A stretch of DNA of 64,000 nt from Aromatoleum toluvorans (lineage in GTDB: Bacteria > Pseudomonadota > Gammaproteobacteria > Burkholderiales > Rhodocyclaceae): NCBI RefSeq assembly GCF_012910905.1, contig NZ_WTVN01000001.1:1-64000 (forward strand), read 5' to 3'. Position numbers and translations under genes: made by a program. The first letter of the stretch is position 1, and the number at the start of each line of letters is the position of its first letter. Shown here piece by piece: positions 34,159-41,370 of this stretch. The notes under the pieces are model-generated. The model was not told where the DNA came from, ran no database searches, and saw only the letters and a program-made list of their open reading frames with translations.

Positions 34159-34386
34159 GTGAAGATGTTCAGCAAGGAAGGCGTGGAGATGGTCGAAGTG
34201 AAGTCCATCCAGCGAAAGGACGACACTTTGGTCATGAAGGGCAAGGTCATGGGCTCGATGGCGACGACGATCCTGATCCGCCCCGAAGACTGCTGGCAGG
34301 CGCTCCAGCTGCTCGGGTGGCGGACGCTGCTGCGAATGCCGCTGATCCTGTTCAGGGGCTACCGCCAGGCCGCAAGATCAAGCTGA
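34159..34386 (+). CDS. Small hypothetical protein (75 aa)
   Basis: I do not recognise this 75-residue protein. It starts at GTG 34159 with GGAGAG upstream; an ATG two codons inside is possible. The sequence has a beta-like N-terminal half (VEVKSIQRKDDTLVMKGKVM) and a more hydrophobic C-terminal helix-like half (WQALQLLGWRTLLRMPLILF). It lies 66 bases downstream of the desaturase-like gene on the same strand and closes the plus-strand operon before the convergent MFS gene. It could be a small accessory or membrane-peripheral subunit. Confidence 0.6.
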   Translation: MKMFSKEGVEMVEVKSIQRKDDTLVMKGKVMGSMATTILIRPEDCWQALQLLGWRTLLRMPLILFRGYRQAARSS

Positions 34387-34452
34387 TTCGCGGTCGCTCG
34401 CAGATAGCGCAGCCGTAAAGGAGCGCCCCCCTCATTGATGGGCCGCGGATCT

Positions 34453-35607
34453 TCAGCTGGACAGGCGGCCTGCCGCGACCACACCGACGACGCCGCACAG
34501 GGCGAGAGCAGCCGCTCCCAGCGCGAGCGACAGCAGCGAATGCCACATCAGTGGCGCCAGCACCGCGGCAATCCAGGCGTTGAATCCCGTCTGGATGAAC
34601 AGCTGAACCGATGAGCCGGTGCCGCGGCGCTCGGGTACGCAATCCAAGCCGCGCACCGTGATCGTTGGAATCATCACCGACATGCCCAGATTGAAGAACA
34701 GGAGATACGCTACATACCACGCCGTGCCCGCGGGTTCGACGAGGCACACGGAGAGATTCCAGAGGGTGGCGGCAGCCATGATTGTGAAGCCGGCCTTCAG
34801 CGTGGCGGCCGTGGACCAGCGCTGCGCAAGGCGGCCTGCAAGCGCGGAGCCCAACATTAGACCCACCGTCGCAGGTCCGAACATCCACAGGAAATCGGTC
34901 TCGCCCAGGCCAAGGTGCTCCATGAGAAACACTGGCGCAGACAGGACGTAAAGGAAAAAGCCGCCGAACATGCAAGCATAGGCCAGTGCCCAGCTCATGA
35001 AGCGAGCGTTTCCGAGCACGGACGCGTAACCGCGAAGCACACTCCCTGGATTGAACGGGTGACGCTGCGCGGCTGGCAGGGTCTCCGGTAATCCGAAAAA
35101 CACGGCGACGAGCAGGCTGGTAGCAAGCAGGCACAGGAACACGAAAACCGAGCGCCAGCCCAGTGCGACCTGCAACCAGCCGCCCACCAAAGGAGCGACG
35201 GCGGGCGCGATCGAGAACATCAATACCACCTGCGACATCATGCGCTGCGCACGCGGCCCTTCATGCAGATCCCGGACGACGGCGCGACCGATCACGATCC
35301 CGGCACCGGCCGAGAAGCCCTGGAACGCCCGCAGAACCCACAACTGTTCCACTTGCGTCGCAAGCGCGCATCCCAGCGACGCTAACGCATAGACGACCAG
35401 ACCGGCCAGCACCACGCGGCGGCGCCCGAAGGAATCCGAGATGGCGCCATGCCACAAGGCCATGAAGGCAAAGGCGGCGAAGTAGATCGCCACTGTCTGC
35501 TGCAATGCGACTCGATCCGTGCCCAGCACCACCGCCATTTCCCCGAAGGATGGCAGGTAGGTGTTGATCGAAAACGGGCCAAGCATCGCCAAGCCCGCCA
35601 GGATCAC
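34453..35607 (-). CDS. MFS transporter, Bcr/CflA drug-resistance type
   Basis: This 384-residue major-facilitator protein has 11-12 hydrophobic helices. The start LAMLGPFSINTYLPSFGEMA and the motif AISDSFGRRRVVLAGL (loop 2-3) are typical of Bcr/CflA exporters. The only in-frame start is GTG 35607 because a stop lies shortly upstream. It may export a toxic substrate or intermediate. It is the last gene of the minus-strand series beginning with the envelope block. Confidence 0.9.
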   Translation of the reverse strand: MILAGLAMLGPFSINTYLPSFGEMAVVLGTDRVALQQTVAIYFAAFAFMALWHGAISDSFGRRRVVLAGLVVYALASLGCALATQVEQLWVLRAFQGFSAGAGIVIGRAVVRDLHEGPRAQRMMSQVVLMFSIAPAVAPLVGGWLQVALGWRSVFVFLCLLATSLLVAVFFGLPETLPAAQRHPFNPGSVLRGYASVLGNARFMSWALAYACMFGGFFLYVLSAPVFLMEHLGLGETDFLWMFGPATVGLMLGSALAGRLAQRWSTAATLKAGFTIMAAATLWNLSVCLVEPAGTAWYVAYLLFFNLGMSVMIPTITVRGLDCVPERRGTGSSVQLFIQTGFNAWIAAVLAPLMWHSLLSLALGAAALALCGVVGVVAAGRLSS

Positions 35608-35655
35608 GGTCGTGCCGAGTTGCCCTGTACCGGGACGGGATCCGGATTGCAGAAA

Positions 35656-36699
35656 TCAGCCCCGCATGCCGAGCACTGCCGAAATGTCGGCACTCGGGTC
35701 GGCGTCGGCGCCATAGCCGAAGTCCCCGCGCTGCTGCCTCTCGGCGAGACGCACCATCAGCAATCGGTAGCGGTTGCCGGGGCCGTCGAAACGCGAGCTC
35801 AGGTCGCGGCGTTCGGTGGACTCGAAATAGCGTGCGTTCTGAGGGCGCAGCACCGAGTTGTCCTGGGGCTGGATCACGTAGGAGATGCGCGGCATCAGCC
35901 AGCGAAATGGTGCCGGCGCATGGACAGTGTAGTTCGTCTGGTCAACACGAGAACGGTGCTTGCCGACAGGCACAAAGGGCTGCACGTTCGGAATCGGGTA
36001 GCCTGGGGTGAAGTTCGGGTAGGAGATGCATACGTTGTTGCGCAGATGGACATGCAGCACTGCACGCAAATCCTGGTACTGGGCGCGTACGCCTCCGATC
36101 CAGCGCATCACCGGTGCAACCGACTTGCGGGTGACGTTGCGGATGCGAGTCACCGTCTCGGAGGTCGAATGGACCTCGACGACGTCGTTTTCAGACTGGC
36201 TGTCACCGATCGCATTGGCATGCAGGAAGTCGGCATGCGTCAAATCGATGAGGTTCTCGACGGACAGCGGCGAGGCCGCATCGAAGCGCACCGCGCGCTG
36301 TGTGTAGCGCGGGATCCCCTGACCATCGGGCGGCAGGAAGGGGATGTTCGGGATCAGTTCCTCGTGCGCGTTATCGGGGTTTCCGTACCACGCCCAGATA
36401 TACCCGTAGCGCTCGACAGCCGGGTAGAAACCGGAGCCGTTCGTGAAGGTACTTGCGCCGGCGCGCATCGCTTCAAGGCGGTCGGGGCGAAACTCGGCCG
36501 CATATAACCTCCCGCCGTCGCGCCATAGATATACGTCCTGCGCATGGACGATACGCCGTACCGCCCGCTCGCCGATGTCCGCACTGTAGGCGACCGGAAA
36601 CCAGGTGTCGCGCAGATCGAGATTGATCGGTACCCAGTCGCGCTTGGACGTCACCTCCGCTTCGCGCCCTGCCGCATCCATCATCGGGACTTCGCTCAT
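35656..36699 (-). CDS. Rieske-oxygenase-like catalytic subunit lacking the Rieske cluster
   Basis: This 347-residue protein follows the layout of a Rieske non-heme oxygenase (LRDTWFPVAYSADIG at the start, VERYGYIWAWYGNPDN before the catalytic domain). The segment that should hold C-x-H and C-x2-H has neither; no Cys occurs in the first 150 residues. The mononuclear iron motif is intact: D152-x2-H155-x4-H160 in IDLTHADFLH. ATG 36699 overlaps the stop of the next upstream gene (36696) by four bases. That gene encodes a protein with the opposite arrangement, so the two probably form one oxygenase. Confidence 0.85.
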   Translation of the reverse strand: MSEVPMMDAAGREAEVTSKRDWVPINLDLRDTWFPVAYSADIGERAVRRIVHAQDVYLWRDGGRLYAAEFRPDRLEAMRAGASTFTNGSGFYPAVERYGYIWAWYGNPDNAHEELIPNIPFLPPDGQGIPRYTQRAVRFDAASPLSVENLIDLTHADFLHANAIGDSQSENDVVEVHSTSETVTRIRNVTRKSVAPVMRWIGGVRAQYQDLRAVLHVHLRNNVCISYPNFTPGYPIPNVQPFVPVGKHRSRVDQTNYTVHAPAPFRWLMPRISYVIQPQDNSVLRPQNARYFESTERRDLSSRFDGPGNRYRLLMVRLAERQQRGDFGYGADADPSADISAVLGMRG

Positions 36700-37652
36700 A
36701 CTGCGCACCTCTCCTGCACGGGCACCACGCGCTCGGCCGGCGTGCTCGCATCGGTCTTCGCCAATCTGCGATCGCGTGACGGTGCAACTTCGAGTGCCGC
36801 CACGGCTGCGCCGTCGATATGGGGGAAGATTGCGAACGGAGCACGTCCGATCGCCCGCGCCATCCGCCACCGCCACGACAGCGGAGCAGGCGCGGTATGA
36901 AGAAAACCGCGCCAGACCAGACTGGTGGTACCGCGCCTGTTCTCGCTGGCAGCGATGAAGATCGTGACGAGCGGGTCTTCGTCGGCGCTGAGGAGTTCCA
37001 CGCGAATGTCGCCGCCCGTTAGCGGTACGCGAGTACGTACCCACAACGAATGGTCTCGCACGAAGGCCGGCCCATTTCCCTTGCCCTTCCACACCGCGCC
37101 TCGATCGAGGACAAGATGCCCGCCGTCGCGGCGCGCATCGCCGAGGAAAAAATCGGTGATGTGCACGCTGGGGAAGGAAAGCAGGCATTCCGGGCCGTCG
37201 AGCATCACGTCGAGATATTGCTCGAACGCGATATTGGCCACCGCTGAACCGGTATGTTCGCGACCTGCAGCCCGATACGACGCGCCCGGCAATTCGGCGG
37301 CAGGAGTTCCCTTCCCCCGCCAGACGTGGATGAAGCCGTTCGCCTCGGACGCCGGAAAGACGCGCGCCGCATAACGCGCGGGCACCCGCTCATCGCGGCG
37401 CAGATTGGGGATGTCATTGCACAGGCCCGTCGCGCCGTCGAAGGTCCAGCCGTGGTAGGGACACTGCAGACCGGCGGGTTTCACGGGTCCGGGCGATAGC
37501 GGCACACGCCGGTGCGGACACCGGTCCTCCAGCGCGAACACTGCGCCCCTCCCGTCGCGAAACACGGCGAGTTGCTCGCCTTCGCACGTCACCGCGAGCG
37601 CCTTGTCACCTTGCACCGCCTCGGACAGCGCGACCGCCCACCATCGTCCCAT
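36696..37652 (-). CDS. Rieske-domain protein with degenerate non-heme iron site (partner of 35656-36699)
   Basis: This 318-residue protein has an intact N-terminal Rieske domain: C45-x-H47 (CPHRR) and C64-x2-H67 (CPYHGW). A Rieske-oxygenase-like C-terminal domain follows. Where the iron ligands D-x2-H-x4-H are expected it reads DVMLDGPEC (from D150), so both His are lost. ATG 37652 has GGGGAGG seven bases upstream. Its stop overlaps the start of the Rieske-less subunit gene (ATGA), implying coupled synthesis. It probably supplies electrons to the mononuclear iron of its partner. Confidence 0.85.
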   Translation of the reverse strand: MGRWWAVALSEAVQGDKALAVTCEGEQLAVFRDGRGAVFALEDRCPHRRVPLSPGPVKPAGLQCPYHGWTFDGATGLCNDIPNLRRDERVPARYAARVFPASEANGFIHVWRGKGTPAAELPGASYRAAGREHTGSAVANIAFEQYLDVMLDGPECLLSFPSVHITDFFLGDARRDGGHLVLDRGAVWKGKGNGPAFVRDHSLWVRTRVPLTGGDIRVELLSADEDPLVTIFIAASENRRGTTSLVWRGFLHTAPAPLSWRWRMARAIGRAPFAIFPHIDGAAVAALEVAPSRDRRLAKTDASTPAERVVPVQERCAV

Positions 37653-37677
37653 GCCCAGCCTCCCCTGCCCTTGCCGG

Positions 37678-38604
37678 TCAGCCCCTGATCCGCGCGGTGA
37701 TCTTCGCGTGCGGCCCGGCAATCTGCGACGCCCAGGCTGCGGCAGCCTGATCCAGCGTATAGTCGACGTAGTCGACCTGGATATTTTCTGTGCGTGCAAT
37801 GCGCAGCAGACGCTCCCAGATCGCGCGGCGATCGGCCGGCGGGCGCTGCCCCGTGCCCACGCACGACAGCGTGCGGAAAAGCAGATCTGCGATATCGAGA
37901 TTGATCTGACGCCCTGCACCTGTGCCGATCGTCATGATGCGCGCGCCCCAGCGGGTCGCCTTGAGTGCGTTGAGCATCGGTTGCCCGCACACCAGATCGA
38001 GCACGACGTCGAAACCGTCGCCCGCCGCGTCCTTCAACGCCGCGACATCGTTCTCGCTACCGAGCGCCACGACTTCGTCGGCAATCCCGCGCGTCTTCAG
38101 GCGCTGCAGGGTCTCGGCGGAGCGCGCGGCCGCGACGACCCTGCCCGCGCCGAGATAGCGGGCGAGTTGCAGCGCGACCTGCCCGAGCGTGCCGGTCGCA
38201 CCGAGCACCAGCACCTGCTCACCCCGCTGGATGTTGGCCTGCTCGAGCGGCACCAGTGCGCCGGTGGCGGCGATGCCCATCGTGATCGCGGTCTTGTCGT
38301 CGACCTCGTCGGGCACGTTCCACATCTCATCGGCCGGCACCAGCGTACGCTCGGCCCACGCCCCGAAGGGCATCACCGAGCGCTCGCCGAAATACACGCG
38401 GCGGCCGTCCGGCGCCCTGCCCACGCCTTCGCCGCGGATCACGCACGGGTATTGCACGCCCAGCCGGTACGCGCCGAGTACGTCCCAGCCCCCGAGCCCC
38501 GCCGTGTCCATGTCGATGAGGACGGCGCCTTCCTGGGGCGCCGGTTCCGGAAACTCCTGCACGACCGGAGCGGCACCCCGCTCGCTGATGACAGCTGCTT
38601 TCAT
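37678..38604 (-). CDS. Medium-chain dehydrogenase/quinone oxidoreductase-like protein
   Basis: This 308-residue MDR protein has the NAD(P) motif VLVLGATGTLGQVALQLAR and a GroES-like N-terminus beginning MKAAVISERGAAPVVQEF. The zinc-binding cysteines of alcohol dehydrogenases are absent, so it is closer to the zinc-free quinone oxidoreductase/enoyl reductase group. It could reduce an enone or oxidise an alcohol intermediate. It lies 26 bases upstream of the Rieske-domain gene and 10 bases downstream of an SDR gene, all in one operon. Confidence 0.88.
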   Translation of the reverse strand: MKAAVISERGAAPVVQEFPEPAPQEGAVLIDMDTAGLGGWDVLGAYRLGVQYPCVIRGEGVGRAPDGRRVYFGERSVMPFGAWAERTLVPADEMWNVPDEVDDKTAITMGIAATGALVPLEQANIQRGEQVLVLGATGTLGQVALQLARYLGAGRVVAAARSAETLQRLKTRGIADEVVALGSENDVAALKDAAGDGFDVVLDLVCGQPMLNALKATRWGARIMTIGTGAGRQINLDIADLLFRTLSCVGTGQRPPADRRAIWERLLRIARTENIQVDYVDYTLDQAAAAWASQIAGPHAKITARIRG

Positions 38605-38614
38605 GGATGACTCC

Positions 38615-39445
38615 TCACATGCCCTTCGCGCCGGTCTGCGCGAAGAGGACCTTCATTGCGACAAGCGAGGGCGTGTGGCAGGAGAAACCGCCATCGGCGA
38701 CCAGCGTCGTTCCGGTCACGAAGGACGACTCGTCGGACGCGAGGAAGGCCACCACGTCGGCGATCTGGCGCGGGGTGCCGACATCCGGCGTGAGGTGATT
38801 GTCGCGGAGGATCTGGATCACGGCCGGCGGCATGCTCCCGTGGGCGTTCTCTGCTGGCGCGAGGCCGATCTGCAGCGCGTTGGAGCGGATGCCCTCCTTG
38901 CCGTACTGGGTCGCAATCGACTTGCTGAGCATCATCAGCGCCGCCTTCGAGGCGGCGTAGGCCGACAGCGACAGGTCGCCTTGGGCGCCGAGCCCGGAGG
39001 TCGCGAAGATCAGGGAGCCTTTCTTCTGCTTGAGCATCTCGCGAATCGCATACTTGGCGCACAGCATCGCACCGCGCAGATTCACCGCCATCGCCCGGTC
39101 CCAGGCCTCGACGTCCATGTTGGCAACGTCGCGGTCACGCTGGCGTTGCTCGACGCTCAGGATCGCCGCATTGCTGTACAGGACGTCCACTCGCCCGAAG
39201 CGGTCCACCACCGCCGCGACCATCGCCGCGACATCCGCCTCGGACGAGACGTCGGCCTGCACGGCGAACGCACGCCCACCGCCGGACTCGATCTCGGCGG
39301 CCACCTTGCGTGCGCCGTCGAGGTCAATGTCCGTGATTGCCACACTCGCACCGTGCATCGCCAGCACGCGGGCCGATTCGGCGCCGAGGCCGCCGGCCGC
39401 ACCGGTCACGATCGCGACACGGCCATCCAGTTTTCGCTCGCTCAT
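38615..39445 (-). CDS. SDR family oxidoreductase
   Basis: This 276-residue classical SDR has TGAAGGLGAESARVLA, a NAG-like SNAAIL, Ser in FATSGLGAQGD and the catalytic YAASK. The C-terminal GTTLVADGGFSCHTP is typical of the family. ATG 39445 is preceded by CAGGAGAC; the frame extends upstream to 39625 inside the enoyl-CoA hydratase gene. It is likely an alcohol dehydrogenase or dihydrodiol dehydrogenase-like enzyme in the same operon as the split Rieske pair. Confidence 0.93.
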   Translation of the reverse strand: MSERKLDGRVAIVTGAAGGLGAESARVLAMHGASVAITDIDLDGARKVAAEIESGGGRAFAVQADVSSEADVAAMVAAVVDRFGRVDVLYSNAAILSVEQRQRDRDVANMDVEAWDRAMAVNLRGAMLCAKYAIREMLKQKKGSLIFATSGLGAQGDLSLSAYAASKAALMMLSKSIATQYGKEGIRSNALQIGLAPAENAHGSMPPAVIQILRDNHLTPDVGTPRQIADVVAFLASDESSFVTGTTLVADGGFSCHTPSLVAMKVLFAQTGAKGM

Positions 39446-39485
39446 CTGTCTGTCTCCTGATTCTTGTCTGCGCGGAGCGCTTCGC

Positions 39486-40322
39486 TTAGCGACCGGTAAA
39501 GCGCGGTTCGCGCTTTTCGCGAAAGGCGATCGCCGCCTCCGTCGCGTCGTCGCTGGGTTTGAGCAGTGCGAAAAGATCCAGCTCGAGGTCCAGGCCCTTC
39601 TTGAGGTCCACGTCCAGTGCGGCACGCGCGGCGCGCTTCACGCACAGCGTCGCCGCCGGCGCCCGTGAGGCGATGCGCATCGCGAACGCGCGCACCTCTT
39701 CCACCAGCTTGTCCGGCGCGCTCGCCACCCGGGTGACCAGGCCGATCGCCTTCGCTTCATCGGCGCTCAGGCGGTCACCGGTGAGCAGCAGGTCCATCGC
39801 CCGGCCCGGCCCCACCACGCGGGGCAGGCGCTGGGTTCCTCCTCCGCCGGGAATCAGGCCCAGGGCAGTCTCAGGCAGACTGAAAACCGCGTCGGGGGTG
39901 GCAAAGCGGATGTCGCAAGCGAGGGCGAGCTCCATCCCCCCTCCCATGCAATAGCCATGAATGGCCGCAATCGTGGGTTTCTCGGCGGCATCGAACGCCT
40001 CGACCCAGCGCGCGCCCTGCATGCGCCGGCGCACTTCGATTGAGGTCTCGGGGCCACGCTGTTCCTTGATGTCGGCGCCCGCGCAGAAACCCCGCGGGCC
40101 ATCCCCGCGAATGACGATCACGTGGATCGCCGGGTCTGCCTCGAGATCCTGCAGAGCCTGCGGAACGCCGGTGCGAATGTCGTCGTTGATGGCATTGATC
40201 TGGGCCGGGCGGGTCAGCACGACCCAGCCGATATTGCCCTGACGCTCCACGGCCACGGCGTCGTTGAGCGGGACCGCCATCGATTCGGCGCCCGCATTCT
40301 TGACCGCAAGGTCGGATGCCAT
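39486..40322 (-). CDS. Enoyl-CoA hydratase
   Basis: This 278-residue crotonase has GFCAGADIKEQ, IHGYCMGGGMELALACDI and the catalytic Glu region LPETALGLIPGGGGTQRLPR, so both Glu residues of a hydratase are present. The ending EKREPRFTGR is typical. The ATG follows the VOC-like gene stop by one base and the SDR gene begins 40 bases downstream. It hydrates an enoyl-CoA produced by ring or side-chain oxidation. Confidence 0.94.
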   Translation of the reverse strand: MASDLAVKNAGAESMAVPLNDAVAVERQGNIGWVVLTRPAQINAINDDIRTGVPQALQDLEADPAIHVIVIRGDGPRGFCAGADIKEQRGPETSIEVRRRMQGARWVEAFDAAEKPTIAAIHGYCMGGGMELALACDIRFATPDAVFSLPETALGLIPGGGGTQRLPRVVGPGRAMDLLLTGDRLSADEAKAIGLVTRVASAPDKLVEEVRAFAMRIASRAPAATLCVKRAARAALDVDLKKGLDLELDLFALLKPSDDATEAAIAFREKREPRFTGR

Positions 40323-40323
40323 G

Positions 40324-41289
40324 TCAGACCTCCTCGAACTCGATGAGCTGCCCGCGCATCTCGCTCGGATCGATCCGGATCATCGCGCCGCCGCCGACGG
40401 CTTCGGACTCCTCGATCCATTGGAAACGGGTCCCGCGCGCGCGCAAGTCCTCGGCCTTGGCCTTGAGGCCGTTCACTGCGATGCGGATGTAGTAAAGACC
40501 CGGCCCCCAGTTATTCAGGTACAGGCCCGCGTCGCTGTCCCAGCGGCTGGGCTGGATCACGTCGAGGCTGGCGCTGTTGGCGACGGTAAAGGGCATCGTC
40601 GCGCGGCGGTATCCCTCGCGATGCAGCGCTTCGACTTCGCCGCTCGGCTCCCAGTCGAGATTCTTCGAGCAGCAGCGCAGCGTCTCGTCCAGATCGCGGA
40701 CGAGGAATCCGCGCGCACTGACGCGCACCATGTCGCCCGGCTTCGGGTCGCGCGGCTGCACGGGTTCCGCGGCGAATGTCTCGGACGGCATCTGCAGCGG
40801 TTCAGTCGGCATCACCTCGATGCACAGGCCGCCATCCACCACCGGGGTGTAACGCGGCCGCTCTGGCGTCGCGCCGAGCCACAACCGGTCGAACGGCATG
40901 TCCGGCGTGCGCTGGGCCATGCGGAACGGCAACCCGCGCCGCATCAGCTTGTCGACGAAGGCGTCGAATTTCGGCCCTTGCAACGCGAGCACGACCGAGT
41001 GGGTGAGCATCGGACGATGGCGTCCCTGGTAGTCCTTCAGGCTTTCGAGGAACTCGTGGAACATCGGGTCGCCGGGATTCTCGCGATCCAGATGCCATTG
41101 CGGTTCGAGCCGGGTCGGAGACACCGCCAGCGACTTGTGCACGCGCAGGAAGTGCGCGACGTAGGGATGATCGTCGAACGCCTGACGCCAGTTCGGATGG
41201 CCATGCACGCCGAGCTTGTTCACCAGCCGCGCAGCCATGTCGTCGGGATCAGGCAGCATCATGTCGGCACTCAGCAAGAGGTCGAACAT
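40324..41289 (-). CDS. Two-domain VOC-superfamily protein (extradiol dioxygenase-like fold)
   Basis: This 321-residue protein looks like tandem VOC modules; the second is clearest (VRVSARGFLVRDLDETLRCC, GLYYIRIAVNGLKAKAEDLR, ending MRGQLIEFEEV). The ending has the terminal Glu often used as a metal ligand. The usual His ligands are less obvious, so I cannot claim ring-cleaving activity. It starts 80 bases after the RND permease stop with CTGGAGAC before ATG 41289, and is followed directly by the enoyl-CoA hydratase. Glyoxalase or other VOC functions are alternatives. Confidence 0.75.
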   Translation of the reverse strand: MFDLLLSADMMLPDPDDMAARLVNKLGVHGHPNWRQAFDDHPYVAHFLRVHKSLAVSPTRLEPQWHLDRENPGDPMFHEFLESLKDYQGRHRPMLTHSVVLALQGPKFDAFVDKLMRRGLPFRMAQRTPDMPFDRLWLGATPERPRYTPVVDGGLCIEVMPTEPLQMPSETFAAEPVQPRDPKPGDMVRVSARGFLVRDLDETLRCCSKNLDWEPSGEVEALHREGYRRATMPFTVANSASLDVIQPSRWDSDAGLYLNNWGPGLYYIRIAVNGLKAKAEDLRARGTRFQWIEESEAVGGGAMIRIDPSEMRGQLIEFEEV

Positions 41290-41370
41290 TGTCTTGTCTC
41301 CAGTTGTGGTCTGTCTTGTCCGCCAGTCGCCCGCCGGGGCGATGTCGGCTTTCTTGAATTTCTTGAGGGA

